Assembly (NCBI GenBank): GCA_033439685.1
Contig: JAUEDM010000002.1
Location: 5,580,001 to 5,644,000 of the forward strand
Length of the DNA stretch: 64,000 bases
Origin: Apodospora peruviana
Lineage: Eukaryota; Ascomycota; Sordariomycetes; Sordariales; Lasiosphaeriaceae
Direction: 5' to 3'
Part shown: in pieces, positions 1 through 12,478 of the stretch
Position numbering within the stretch: position 1 is the first letter of the stretch
Layout: each line of letters opens with the position of its first letter
Position numbers and translations under genes: made by a program
Notes under the pieces: model-generated
What the model was told of the DNA's origin: nothing
Seen by the model: only the letters and a program-made list of their open reading frames with translations
Database searches by the model: none

Positions 1-1322
1 GTGCCTGCTAGATATGGATATCTGTGTTGTTAATCGCCTGTGTTATAGGATCTATGAATCTACCGGAACACGAGTGTAGCGCAGCAAACAATCCGTATGC
101 ATACCAGGCATGAACTCAAAGACCCTTACATACGGGATACCTTATTACTAGGTATGACCGTCTGCATTATCAGGACGACGACAGCTTCAATCGAACACTA
201 CCTTCTTCCACTTTTCCATCTCACGCCAAATAAAAACCCCCCAAAAAGAGACCACAAGTGCTATGCAGCGAACTCAATGAGTCACACCGTTCACTCATGT
301 ACATGCCCTTGCGGACCTGCCCTGTCAATCAACAACACCGGACAAAGAAGGCGGTCTGCACGATGGATGCAAGTAGACTCGTGCCATTCACACATATGCG
401 GACGTGCTGTGCATCAATATCCGTCAACGGGCTTATTAGCCGAGCAAAAGAGACACCATGATTCCACACCCTACTTATCACGGCAAAAATATATTGTCTT
501 GCTACTCTACTACTGTCAAATACCGTACCACAACAGTAGTATGGACGTACATACAATACCACATTGAATAGCTCGTGACACTGCTGCCGGCTACGCCTTA
601 TGTCTGCAGCTAGGGTCGTCGAGTGAAAAGCTGGGATGAAAAAAAGGCAAAGTTCTTATCGTTGCTCAACCGGTCAGATCTCAATTCCAGCCGGGGTTTG
701 AAGCGTCTGGATGGGAATATGGTAATCCGCGAGGCCACTCACATAAGTACCTTACACACCTCTCTCACCTCAGGTCAGGATATATCTAGGAAGGTTATGA
801 CTCAACACCTCCTTTCGATAAAATAAGCTGGAACAACTCTACACCGTTTGACTGCGTTCACATGCCGCAGCGTTGACGGTCAGATCTCTCACTCTCCATG
901 CACTCTCCGGGCAGCTCTGGTTACATTGACAACTGAGTCACTCGTCTGTTGTAACCCAGTGCGGCGTGGAAGTTCTTCCGAACAACCCAACCCCTGAGCC
1001 CCATTTGTTTATTCGACAAAAGATTTGGGCAAGTTTAGAAACAGACCGCCGTGATGCAATTCCCACCCGCTTTTAGGAAGCCCTTTCCCTTTATGATTTT
1101 TTTCTCTCAAACGTTAAATATACATGTTGTGGCAGGCCCAATCACCCATACTCCCCATTTGGTTATTACCACCGATACAAAATCAACATAGTAAATTATA
1201 GGATCGGATGGTCTACCGACCATTCGATGCAAAATTCCTCAAATTGCAGCTAAGTAGGGGAGATAGCTACGCTCCGAGGGTCGCGGCGCAAATAATGGGT
1301 TGGCAATTCAAGCTCGGTTTCT
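1..1322. other. Intergenic region, no gene recognised
   Basis: Several short open frames occur on both strands but none has recognisable protein character or plausible splice structure. The right end should contain the 3' UTR of the leftward SEC61 gene. Nothing else seen. Confidence 0.5.
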
Positions 1323-2969
1323 TTAGCCCATGATCATGCCCTTCATGCCTTGCAGGTCACCCTCCTTGGCGGCAATCTCGAAGTAGCCGTAGATGATCCT
1401 GAATATGGTCAGCAAAATAAAATATTGGTCTGTTTAGTTCCGAGAAACTTACGTGACGGCAAGAAGAGTTCCAGTTCCAGAGCCAAGGGCGCCCATGAGG
1501 TCGCTAGCGACCGAAAGCGCACCAATGACGGCGCCACCAAAGGCAGCGGCAGTGGGGATGATGCGCTTCAGCTCCTTGTACATGCTCTGGTCACGATGAC
1601 CAGCCATGACAAGTCCCTGGTCCTTCAACTGCTTGGCGACATCGCGGGGGCTTGAGCCAGACACCTCGATCCAGGTCTTGGAGAAAATAGCGCAAGCACC
1701 GAGCATATAAACAATGTAGAGAGCGGTGTGAATGGGGTCCAGAAGAGCATCCCTGAAGTTAAGAGGAGGCGACATATAGTAGACGAGACCAGAGATGGCC
1801 GACAGCTGGGACGAGCCGTCCTTGGCCTCCCAGACACCGAAAAGACGGACAAGAAGGTTCTCCGAGAAGCGCGAGTAAAGCATTTGGCTGATCAGGAAGA
1901 TGTTGGACGACAGAGCCGACTGGAGCATGATGGGCATGTTGGAGGTGTAGAAGAGACGGACGGGGTACGAGCCGCGGGCACCACGCTGGCGCGATGACTT
2001 GACCGGGATCTCGACACGGAAGCCCTGGAGGTAGATGACGGCGGCGAAGACGGCGAGAGTGGCCAAAAGGTTCATGATGTTGGGAAGGTTCTGTCTGTAG
2101 AAAGCCTCCTGCAGAGCGCGCTGCTTGTTGGGCCAGGTCATGAGCAGGTGGAAGAGGGCAATGACGGCACCCTCGTACTCGGGGCCACGGCCGGTGTTGA
2201 TCGAAGTCGGAGAGAAAGCCTTCCACATGATGGACTCGCAGATGTTGGTGGCAATGAAGAGCGAGATACCGCTGCCGAGGCCATATCCCTTCTGAAGGAG
2301 CTCGTCCAGGAGAATGACGATCATGCCGGCGACAACGAGCTGGAGGATCAGGAGGAACACGATACCAGCGCCAAGGTCGCTCGGGAGACCGTAGAGGCCG
2401 GTGAAGACGTAGACAGTGGCGGTACCGACAGACAGAATAAGGGCGAACAGCTTCTGGGCGGTCTGGTAAAGCTCGCGATCCGACTTGAGGTCGAGGTTGA
2501 CGTCAATCATGTGGGTACCGGCGAGGAGCTGGAAGACCATGCCCGACGAGATGATAGGGGTGATGCCCAATTCCATCAATGTTCCTCTGTTACTCGCCAT
2601 CACCATGCGCAGCCAATATAGCGGATCGGAGGTGTCGGACGAGACGATGCCGTAGAGCGGCATCTGGCTCATGACCAGGAAAATGAGGAGCGTGAGGGCG
2701 GTCCACATCAGCTTCTGGTTGAAGGGGATCTTGGTCTCCGGCTGCTGAACCTCGGGGAGGAACGGCACGAACGGCTTGACCAAGTCAAGAAATCGTACTG
2801 CGGCATCGAGATGGATTAGCGCGGCGTCCCAATTGATGGATGGACGTGATGGAGATAAGCTCGGGGAAGCTCCAAGAGGAGGTCGGTCGATTCCCAAGAG
2901 CTCTCGACAATGACGCGCGCGCGCACAGCAGGGACCGGGATATCAGCATCAGAACTTACAGGAACTCAT
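1323..2969 (-). CDS. SEC61: Sec61 alpha subunit of the ER translocon
   Basis: Pore-forming subunit of the Sec61 translocon, which moves secretory and membrane proteins into or across the ER membrane. Exons: complement(1323..1398, 1453..2797, 2960..2969), giving 476 residues, the usual fungal length. Exon 1 encodes only three whole codons (MSS) plus one base. After removal of a 162-bp intron (2798..2959) the protein runs MSSLRFLDLVKPFVPFLPEV, the family N-terminus. The last intron (1399..1452, 54 bp) joins the body to a C-terminus ending GMKGMIMG. About ten hydrophobic segments are visible, with the conserved cytosolic loop around VEIPVKSSRQRGARGSYPV. The start ATG at 2969 was chosen because the long uninterrupted frame has no ATG of its own before the conserved region. 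It is divergent from the MOD5 gene. Identification is secure; the first exon rests on splice logic. Confidence 0.96.
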
Positions 2970-3406
2970 ATTGGGCGACTGTGTGAAGAAAAGAAAAGTC
3001 TAAAGATTAAATCATCCAGGAAGAAGTGCAAAGATTGAAAGAGCGACAACAACTCCGAAGCGGGAGAGTACGTTGTCGGCGCGGTTTTGTGGAAAGGGGG
3101 AGAAGGGACGCAGATGGAGAAGCGGCTCCACGAGATATCTGGCTTCAAAAGATATTCTGTGATGTGTCCAATTTTGAACGGGTCCGTCCGCACGTGACTT
3201 CCCCAGCTTCCTCTTGTCTAGTGTGACAGGCGAGCGGGGACCGCTTTGGCGCTCCTTTTGCGACAGGTGCCAAGCCTTCTCCAAATTTTGAAGTTTTGAA
3301 CCTTTGGCGCTGTCCCCAAAATCCCATCCCGCACGACGTCGGACACATCTTCAGCCTCGGTTCTTGAAGGCTGCTCAGAGGTTTACAAACGTTCAGTTCA
3401 ACGCGT
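2970..3406. promoter_or_regulatory. Shared divergent promoter region SEC61/MOD5
   Basis: About 440 bp separate the two divergently oriented start codons, so 5' UTRs and promoters of both genes must lie here. No clear TATA box or known binding site was recognised. Confidence 0.5.
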
Positions 3407-5027
3407 TTGCGCAACGATGCGGCGTGCGTGGACTCATTTCATCCGACCAAATCAATGAGGTTCACCCCCAGGCTCTGCCAAATCTCCCGCTACAAAAGGC
3501 CCGTCATGGATCCTCTCGTCGTCATTTACGGATCTACGGGGACTGGCAAGTCCGATGTGAGGAGCTGCCCGTTCCACAACTCAACTCTGATACCGGCGTT
3601 GCAGGACTGACGGATTGCGAAAAAAGCTCGCGGTCGAGCTGGCGACTAGGTTCAATGGCGAGGTCATCAATGCCGACGCGATGCAGATGTACAAGGGCTT
3701 GCCCATCATCACCAACAAGATTGCCGACGAAGAACAGCGAGGGATACCGCACCATCTCCTCGGCATAATTGGGCTTGAAGAGACTCCATGGACCGTCAAC
3801 GAATTCAAGCGGGAGGCGCTCCGAATAATATCCGAAATCCGCAGCAGAGGAAAGCTCCCGATAGTGGTCGGGGGCACCTCGTACTACCTCGACGCTCTCT
3901 TATTCGACGAAAAGCTCGTAACAGGAGCCGATGGGGACGGCAACCTGTTCACTCGCGACGAGCTCGACAAGCGGTTTCCGATTCTGCTAGAATCGGGGGA
4001 AGTCATGCTGAAGAAGCTGCGCGAAGTCGATCCCGTCATGGCCAAGCGGTGGCATCCCAACGACAAGCGCAGAATCCGAGGCTCGCTCGAGATCTACTTC
4101 ACCACCGGCCGGCGCGCTTCCGATATCTACGCCGAGCAGCGGAACCGGAAAGAGCCCAAGTGGTTGTCAACTGCTACTACTACCACTGGGGAGTCGAATG
4201 AACTTTCCCCTAACACAGAAACACAAAGCCCGTGGAAGACTTTAATGCTCTGGGTCTACGCCGATCTGGAGCGACTGAACAGCCGCCTCGAAAAGCGCGT
4301 CGACAAGATGGTCGAAAACGGCCTCCTCTGCGAGTGCGCCGAAGTGCACGAATACCTCCAGACCCGGCTCGCCGCGGGCGAGACCGTCGACCGCACAAAG
4401 GGCATTTGGCAGTCGATCGGGTTCAAGCAGTTCGAACCGTACCTCCAGGCAGCAGACGTCAAAGAAGATCAACTGCAGCAGCCAGGCGAACCACTTTCCG
4501 CGGCGGAACAGTTCAAGCAGGCCGGAATCTACGAAACCAAGGCGGCAAACCGGCAGTACGCCCGTAAACAGGTCCGGTGGATCACCTACCAGACCATCGC
4601 CGCGCTGCAAAGTGAACAAGCCTTGGACAGACTGTTTCTCCTCGACAGTACCGACGTGGCGCGCTACCGCGACGAGGTGCTGACGAAAGGCGCCGAGTTG
4701 ACAAGGAAACTGCTCGCCGGCGAACCCTTGCCTCCGCCCACCTCCGTCTCGGAGACGGCCAGACAGGTGTTGACCGCCCAGGTTGCGCGCTGCAACCGGC
4801 AGGTTACCCTGTGCAACAAGACGTGCGACATATGCGAGGTCACTGCCGTGACGGAGGAGCAATGGACCATCCATATCAACAGTAACCGGCACCGCGCGAG
4901 GGTCAACCGGAAGAAGCGACGTTCGCTGGTAGCAGTCCAACAGAAGCAGCCCGAAATCCCAGGGGTATTACCACCACCAGGTATCCAGACAACTGATCAC
5001 CCAACAGCAGATCAAAATGACTCGTAG
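3407..5027 (+). CDS. MOD5: tRNA dimethylallyltransferase (Mod5/MiaA family)
   Basis: Transfers a dimethylallyl group to A37 of tRNAs reading UNN codons. Exons 3407..3556 and 3627..5027; the 70-bp intron ends in an unusual AAG acceptor but restores the family motif (GSTGTGKS-D then LAVELATRFNGEVINADAMQ). The P-loop lies at residues 42-49 of the longest form (516 aa). A C-terminal C2H2 zinc finger (C-x2-C-x12-H-x5-H, CDIC...H...H) follows, as in eukaryotic Mod5. Three in-frame ATGs precede the P-loop: 3407, 3455 and 3506. The first has A at -3. The segment between the second and third is Arg/Lys-rich without acids, like a mitochondrial presequence, so alternative starts may give mitochondrial and cytosolic/nuclear forms, as known for yeast MOD5. 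The shortest form would be 483 aa. Function is secure; the start used is uncertain. Confidence 0.93.
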
Positions 5028-5276
5028 TAATATTTGAAATAAACAAAACTCTACTACTCGCTTTTGGTATACCGGTATCTCGTCGCAACTAACCAACCAA
5101 CCATGGACCTTTTGATGCAATATCCAGGAGTAGTAAAGTCCAACATCAATGCGCGCTTTTGATAAAAAACAAACAGCAAGCGAGCCAGCCCTATCCAGAT
5201 ACATTATGTACAAAATATTCCAGATAGAGCTCTCTCAGTCTGGTGGGACAACATCAACACCTTTTTGATAAAAAAA

Positions 5277-7885
5277 TTAATTCAATGAAATCTGATGCTT
5301 CACCCACTTCTCCAGTCCACCACGCGCAATGATCTCCTGCACATTTGGCGGGAGCTCGCCCACCTTTTGGCTCCACGTCTCGCCGCCGGCGCCCTCGGTG
5401 ACGGTGACCTTGCTCCGTCTGACGTCCCACACAAACTTCCACCCGGTGCGCCTAGTCAGCTGCTTCTCGCCGCCGTCCTTGCCACCAAACGTCTCGCGCA
5501 GTCTCTGTACCAACCGCGGCACCTCGACGCCCATGAGTGCGTTGTTGATGCTGTTGCGGCTGAAAATGTTGCCGAAGCTGCCCGCCACGACGAGCGGGAT
5601 CTTCTTGGCGAGGATGGCAGTAGCCGCCTGTAACAATAGATTGTCAGAGCGACAGAGCATAAGAGACTGAAGAGGGGAATTACGAACCTGCTCACGCGAG
5701 CTGCCACAACCAAAGTTGAAACCGGAGACGAGAATGTCGCCGGCCCGAGCGACCGCGCCGAACGACTTATCATAATTCTCCATGCACACCTCGGCCATCT
5801 TGTCAACCGAGACATTGTCCTGGTACGTGTACTTGCCTGAGTTGTTGTCAGCAATTTGTCCAAATTTGAGTTGCGTAGGAGCAGCGAAAAACAAGACTTA
5901 CCAGGATAGATACCGTCGGTGTTGATGTTGTCAGCATCGCAGAACACAATCTCACCTTCGACCTTTTCCGGGAATCCTGGCAGAATCTCTGTCAAGGTCT
6001 CCTCGCCTTCCGCGGCGGCGCCTTCCGACGAGCCAGCGGATGCGCCGCCGAATGCCTTCTCCGCATTGTCAATCAGGCTATCAGCTTGTGCGATGAGCTT
6101 GTCGAGCGCCTCCTCGATGCTGATTGCCTTGTCAAGCTGATGGTCGCCGTTACCCTCGCCGATGATGACCTTCTCGACACCTTCCGGCTTCTGGTACCAG
6201 CCCGGTCCGGCAATCTTGCCCGCCAAGGCGCTGGCCGCCACGAGTTCGGGGCTGGCAAGGTAGGCCTTGGCCTCGGTCGAGCCCATTCTGCCCTTGAAGT
6301 TGCGGTTGCTTGCGCTGATGCCGACCTCGCCAGGCTCGAGCAGACCGGTTCCGAGACCGATGCAGGGCCCGCAACCGGAAATCAGAGGCGTAGCTCCGGC
6401 ATCCAGCAGGACCTGCCAGTCACCGGTCTCCTCAGCTTCTCGCTGCTCAAGTATAGATGCAGCTGCAATGTAGAACTTGACACCGCCGGCGATCTTTGGG
6501 ATGACGCCATCCTTGGCAGCCTCCCTGAAGACCCTTGCGGCCGCTGCGATATCAGAGGCGCGAGAGTTTGTGCAGGAAACAAGGTAGGCTTTGTCTATCT
6601 TGACATTTTGGGGCTCGAGGTCCTTTAGGGGGGTCGCAACTTTGACCGAGTTAGGCCCGGCCACAAATGGTGAGAGAGTCGAGAGCTTTTTTTTGTGTGT
6701 CAGAATCTGTATAGCTGTCAACGGGAGGGAGGAAAGAGAAGCGGCTTACATTGAGGTACAGGGACTTCGCGTAGGTGGCTCCGGGATCCGCCGCCAGTTG
6801 ATTATGAATCAAATCGTCGATCTTGGCATGGGTGAATTGGCCTCTCGACCCCTGCTCTGGGTTAAACATTGCGGATGTGGTCGCCTTCGCCCGCAGCCAT
6901 GACTGGAGAACACCATCGATGGGAAACAGACCGGTCAAGGCGCCCCATTCCGTTGTCATATTGGCGATTGTGAGACGGTCGTCCACCGGAATACTGCGCA
7001 TAGTTTGCTCGGAACCGGTAAACTCGATGGCGTGGTTGAGGACGTCGTCGTTGTTGAACAGACCACAAAGGGCCACGATTACGTCCTTGCCAGTCACTCC
7101 CAGGGGCAAAATACCGGTGAAGGTCACCTTAGCAATCGGGGGAATCTGCCACCACGTCCGGCCGGTTGCCCATATACTGGCGGCATCTGTGCGCACCATG
7201 GGTGTTCCGAGGCAGCCTACGCCGCCGTACATGTTCGAATGCGAATCGGAGGCGACGGTGACGGTCCCGGGCCAAGCGTAACCCTCCTCGACCATGATCT
7301 GGTGACCAATGCCCCTTCCAGCGGGATAGAAGTCCACGCCATGTTTTCTGGCAAATTCCTCGATATTCTTGTACTTCCTCAGGTTGGATTCAGACTTGTT
7401 GGAGACGTCGTGGTCGAGGGTCATGACGACCTGCCTGTTGTCGTAGATCTTGGAGGCCCCGATCGACATGAACTTCATGGCCACCGGCCAGCTGTTGTCA
7501 TGGGTCATGCAGTGATGGGGCGCCAAGGTCACATAGTCGCCAGCCTTGACTTTCTTCCCTGGCGCCAGGCCAACCGAGTACCGCTGGACGATCTTTTCCG
7601 TAAGAGTCTGGGGGGTTTGTGGTGCGGTCTTGAGCGAGGAGAGAATCGCTCCATCGGGGAGGTTCTCAAGCTGCGAGTGGAAGGCATTCTGGGGACGACG
7701 GGACGTTGTAGTGTAGGTTGCGACAGGCGCCCGGAGTCGGAACGCTGAGGTCCTGGGGATGACGAGCTGGCGAGTTGCTCGGCTGGCAACCAAGGCCAGG
7801 CTTCTTCTCTATAACTCGTTTGAAAATGTCAATTGACTGTCGTAGTTCTCGTAGTGAGTATGGAACGTACCGCAGGAATTATCAT
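5277..7885 (-). CDS. LYS4: Homoaconitase, mitochondrial (lysine biosynthesis)
   Basis: Interconverts homocitrate/homoaconitate/homoisocitrate in the alpha-aminoadipate lysine pathway, in mitochondria. Exons: complement(5277..5627, 5688..5836, 5902..6685, 6750..7808, 7871..7885), 785 aa. The start ATG sits in a perfect GCCACCATG context; exon 1 is only five codons long. The first ~50 residues are Arg/Ser/Ala-rich and lack acids, fitting a mitochondrial presequence. [4Fe-4S] ligands are visible as SCTNS (about C396) and CGPC (about C463 and C466). The C-terminal swivel domain carries GFNFGCGSSREQ and AGSFGNIFSRNS. TWWQIPP and the length separate it from ordinary aconitase. Intron 2 ends in a poly-A plus AAG acceptor. 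Three TGACTC (Cpc1/Gcn4-type) elements lie upstream. Identification is secure. Confidence 0.95.
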
Positions 7886-7985
7886 GGTGGCCTGCAACAA
7901 CAATCGACCATCGTAGACCCAAAACACGTTGAAAGTCAATGGAGGTATCGATGGCGACAGATTGTCATTGGAAATCGCGGCAATG

Positions 7986-7991
7986 TGACTC
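7986..7991. promoter_or_regulatory. TGACTC element, candidate Cpc1/Gcn4 site
   Basis: TGACTC lies about 100 bp upstream of the LYS4 ATG, the right position for general amino acid control of a lysine gene. The sequence is seen directly; its function is inferred from the known Gcn4/CPC-1 core motif. Confidence 0.45.
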
Positions 7992-8311
7992 GTGCAACGG
8001 CAGAAAATTTCAAGTGGAGTCTGCGAACATCGGCCGTTGTGACATGTCGGACAGGGGTCACTCCCACCGCCTTCCGTATCCGTACGCTCGGCGTTTTACC
8101 TTGGAGGCGGCGTCGGCGTTTGAGCTGAGGATGGAGCCGCGGGGAAATTTTGCGTGTCCGATCCGACACCCCGACACTCACTCTGGACATCTCCATTCTG
8201 CAACCAAATCTGCCCCGCGCTCCCCCTCCATCTTCTTTGATCGAGCTCCCCCCTGCTGTCTTTTTGAAGTCGATAATGGACCGGAAAGTAACGAGGAAAA
8301 TAAGGATATGA

Positions 8312-8326
8312 TGACTCTTATGACTC
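8312..8326. promoter_or_regulatory. Two adjacent TGACTC elements
   Basis: TGACTC occurs twice within 15 bp (8312-8317 and 8321-8326), some 430 bp upstream of LYS4. A tandem pair is less likely by chance than one copy and could add to amino acid control. Confidence 0.4.
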
Positions 8327-9355
8327 CTATCCTAAAACTGAAATGGCTCGGCCGAAGCCACAATATGCCGGGCACTTTGAGTGCGATACGTAATTGGCAT
8401 TATTACGCATACGTGGCCCCTAGCCAGCTGCAACTTGGCATATGAGAGTAATCCGTACAACAGATACTACGATTGGTAGGTCAGGTACCCAGGCATGCGC
8501 GGGTACCGTATATGGAGATTCCTGTGGAGAGATGGAAACAGTTTCTGTTCAGCTCCAGCATATTTCACAAAGCCTCATCGGTCCCCTCGGGTTCCGGACC
8601 ACCATTGGATGCAAGAATGGAGTCTAGCGATGGCTAAGCTACAAGGTACAGGTAGCAAAGGTACCCGGGTGCACTATGAGCAAATCAAGCGCCGCTAGCG
8701 TACTGGAAAGCTTACAAAAGCACATGCGAGCAAGAATGGCGTGAAATGGGTACGGGAACCAAAGACGTGGATTTAAACAAGTTCCTGTCCGTAATCGTTC
8801 TCGCTTTCTGTTTCGTTGTTTGATCGCACTGACCCCGGTTCATAAGACAATCGGGCAACCTGGAAAGAGACAAAAAGAATACGTACCCAACCTTGGATCT
8901 GAGTACAGGACCAGCATCCAGCGTCCAGGCAGTGGCAGGCAGTGCTCTCTGTGCCGCGCTAGTGTCAGCAACTGTTCTGAAGGTCGCCTGGTATCTCGCT
9001 CTTGTCACTCTTCAAACCATCCTCCATCGTCTTTCCCAACGACTGCGCCCACGTTCATGTCTCGGTCCCCTCTCGCACTCCTGACCCACGGCGAGACTGG
9101 CTGAACCGATCTACCTCTAGAAAGGGAGACGGTCTCCCTCCGGGCCATGCCTATCTAATCCTGGGTCTTCCGGTTGCCTGTGTCGTTGCCCGTGTTGTCG
9201 TCATCTTAGCGACCTCAAAGCTGGAGCCTCACGCCCTGACAACTCACCATCACGCTTTTAGTTGGCCAACCTTAACCTAATCTATACAACTATCGAAACT
9301 CAATCGATCGAATCGGGTACGCATACGGGGTGTAGCTCAATACCAAAGCAAAAAC

Positions 9356-11803
9356 ATGGCGTCGTCTTTAACACCAGCTTCTGGTTCTGGTTCTGGCTTC
9401 TCAAATCCACCTTCTCAACCAGCCTCAGTCGCATCCAAACCGACGCGCATTTTGGCATGTGTCCTTTGTCAACACCGAAAGATCAAATGCGACAGGAATT
9501 TTCCGTGCGCCAACTGCACAAAGGTTAGAGCGGGGTCCCCTTTTTTGTTCTTCATTTTTCGCAACATCACCCGGTGGTGGGCGGCTTTCCCGCGACCATC
9601 ATCCATGCTCCTTTTCTCTCTTTCTCCCGTGGACCCCTCCACTAACGAACCCCCCAGGCGAATGTCAAGTGCACTCCGAGCACCCCGGCGCCGGCTCGCA
9701 AGCGGAGACGTCCGAACCAGGACTTACAGGAGAGATTGGCTCGATGTGAGGAACTGCTGAAGGAATACGCGACCGAGAAGCCTGAGGTCAAGATTGAGCG
9801 CGACCAAGCCGAACACTCGCCCATGAGCCAGAGCCAGACTCCTAATCCGTGCCCGAGTCAAAGTCCAACAAGCCGGCCAATGACGTATGATGATCCGTAT
9901 TTGAAATGGCACCCGGCAGGCAAGCTTGTCCAGGAAGATGGGGGTGTACGCTTTATGGACAGCTACCTGCTGGGCACTGTTTATGACGAGGTAAGTTCTT
10001 CACCTTGCTCTTCACCTCTGGTTGTTTGAACAAGGCTCATGCCGATCTCTATAGCTCCGAGCAATGAGAGAGATTATCGACGCCGACGATAACGACGAGG
10101 TGACGCCCGACTCGATGACTCCGGATGACAACTCGGACTTGTTACTCGGCGGCGAGTCTCCAGAGCAAAGCGTCGAGAACCTGTGGCCAGAGCCTGCCCA
10201 CGTCTTCCGCCTCTGGCAAGTCTACCTGGATCGGGTCAACCCCTTGACTAAAATCATCCATGTGCCTACATTGCAACCTTTTCTAGCTGAGGCTTCCAGT
10301 GGCTCGCACAATGTCCCAAAGAATATCGAGTCTTTATTGTTCTCCATCTTCCTGATGGCCGCAGTATCACTAACTACAGAAGAGTGTCAAATGCTGTTGG
10401 GCTATTCGAGAGAGGAGGCGCTACAAAGATTTTCATCCGGTGTTCGTTTGACGCTCATGCGGATGGGGTTTCTCAAGTCTCACGACCTTACCACCCTCCA
10501 GGCCCTGGTGATCTACTTGGTATGCTTCACTCCGGTTTATTCACTGCATATTTCTCTAACAGGCCTTCAGATCTCGCTCCAAGGCCGATATAACCGACAT
10601 GCGGCGTGGATTCTGAACGGCGTGGTTATTCGCATTGCCCAAAAGATGGGTCTCCATCGCGATGGTGAGATTTTGGGCCTGGGCCCGTTCGACTCCGAAA
10701 TGAGGCGACGACTCTGGTGGCAGATCATCATGGTGGACGCCAGGTACGCCATGCTTTCGGGACTTAGCCACTCCCTGCTGCCGCGAAGCTGGGACACAAA
10801 ACCACCCAAGAATCTCAACGACGCAGACATTCACCCCTCCGCCTCGGAGCCGTTCCAGGATCGAGAAGGCCCCACCGAGATGATATTCTGCCTGATGACG
10901 AACAAGTTTGCGCAGTTCTTGGTGAATTCGCCCGGTCTCGAAGCCATGATTCTAGCCACGGAGCTGGAGGGGTCGTCATTTGGCCCAGAAGGTCCAAGCG
11001 ATGGGCAGCTTCTGGAGTGCCGTAAGACTGTGGAGAACTTGGGTAAGGAACTTTTGGAGTTGCTGGACCGTTACTGCGACCCGACGGCTGGGCCGGTACA
11101 CGAGATGGCCATCGAGATGAGAACGCACTTGTTGAAGAAGGTGACGGAGTTAATCACGCCCTCCAAGCTCCAACCCGACTGGGAACCAAGCCCCCGCTCG
11201 AAGCAGGATAACGCGTTCAAAATTGCCGTAGGATCCCTCGAACACAACGAGTCGAATTATATCTCGGCAAAAGACAGGGGTTTCATATGGTTTTCGCTGG
11301 CGCACTTCCAGCTAGACGTTTTCTTGTACATGGCCGGGCAGCTTTGTCACCGCACCGATGGCCCGCTGGTGGAGAGAGCATGGAAACAGGTCGGAGTGGT
11401 ATTTACCTTCCACCCAGAGCTACTGGACGTGTCCACCAACAAGACTTACCAGACACTGGCCATCTTCATCCTCAAGGCATGGAAACGAAGAGAGGAGCAT
11501 ATCTTGAGCCAAACAGGACGGCTCCCCGAAACCCCATTCTATGTCGAGAAGCTACGTCTGTCAATACCCAGCGAGGCCTACATTTCAGAAGCGACGCCGC
11601 CCGTTTTCACGCCGGCGTATATGAGGGCGCCGAGGGGACCAGTGGCTGCTGGAGGGTCAGATCCGGTCCTGGATCAGTTTTTTGGAGGATATCTCGACAC
11701 GACAGCTTTGGATTGGGACATGTTTGGAAACATGCCCATGGGCGGAGTCCAATCCAACGGACCATTCGCAGGCTTCGGACTGGGGCCCGCGGCCGAGTGG
11801 TGA
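9356..11803 (+). CDS. Zn(II)2Cys6 fungal transcription factor
   Basis: Nuclear regulator of the fungal binuclear cluster family, about 732 aa. Exons 9356..9523, 9658..9990, 10055..10519 and 10571..11803. The cluster is C35-x2-C38-x6-C45-x5-C51-x2-C54-x6-C61, and the first intron (134 bp) falls inside it, between the fifth and sixth cysteine. A basic linker (ARKRRRP) and a short leucine-rich coil (LQERLARCEELLKEY) follow, as in proteins of this family that bind as dimers. The middle region (from PAHVFRLWQVYLDRVNPLTKIIHVPT) is the Fungal_trans (MHR) domain with the typical RRLWWQI motif. The third intron (10520..10570, 51 bp) is stop-free and a multiple of three, so it could be read as coding; removing it restores the normal YLISLQGRYNRHAAW. 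Target genes are unknown and no biosynthetic cluster is adjacent. Confidence 0.9.
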
Positions 11804-12442
11804 GCAGCGAGCCGCCGAGCTGCTGCGCTGGAAAGAGTCACGGCGCGGCAAATCGACAAACCCTTCTCCAAAAAAAAAAAAAAACATGGACGCGGTTTTT
11901 CTGATACCCGGCTTAAACTGCGTTGGCCATTGTGTTATTACTACGGATCTACATAATCTTCGCTCTTGACGACTTGCAATGATCTCTCCAAATTTTTATG
12001 TCTCGGCGATATCGGATATATATTGTATAATAAACTAACCGGAAAGATTTCATAGAAGGGGGAGGCGCTTTTAGGGGTTGGTAAGCTCAGGGGTTGACCG
12101 CACCACGTCCCGCGCGTTGCGTGCTCTGAGTGGGCTTCGGGTCCGAGTATTGCCAGGGACCCGACCGAATGAATAATGGGAAAGAAATCTCAGCACTTGT
12201 CATGTCCATTTTCCAAAACAATTTGCTGGGTCGTCGTCGTCGATCGTTCGTCGCATGATACGTATTGCCAAATGCACACAAAACACGACAATTTTCGATC
12301 TGCCAATTGAATTGAACTGCATACGAATGCGAATGACGACAGCAGTGAATCCCAGTGAGCTCCTCGCCAAAATGTGCCTGAATTTGACAAGGCTTGGCCA
12401 GTGTTCTTCTTCGGGTCATCCATCACGCGCCGCCGCACGCAT

Positions 12443-12478
12443 GGCGCCCGCGTGTTGGAGGGCGCCCGCGTGTTGGAG
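12443..12478. repeat. Perfect 18-bp tandem duplication
   Basis: Two adjacent identical copies of an 18-bp unit (GGCGCCCGCGTGTTGGAG). Non-coding; recent replication slippage is the simplest explanation. Confidence 0.9.

Larger units (their letters stand above)
7886..9355. other. Intergenic region between LYS4 and the Zn2Cys6 gene
   Basis: Divergent 1.47-kb region holding the promoters of both genes. Apart from TGACTC elements near LYS4, no gene or repeat was recognised; open frames here lack protein character. Confidence 0.5.

Noticed and set aside
2148..2621. Long plus-strand frame inside SEC61
   Set aside because: Antisense shadow of a GC-rich conserved exon.
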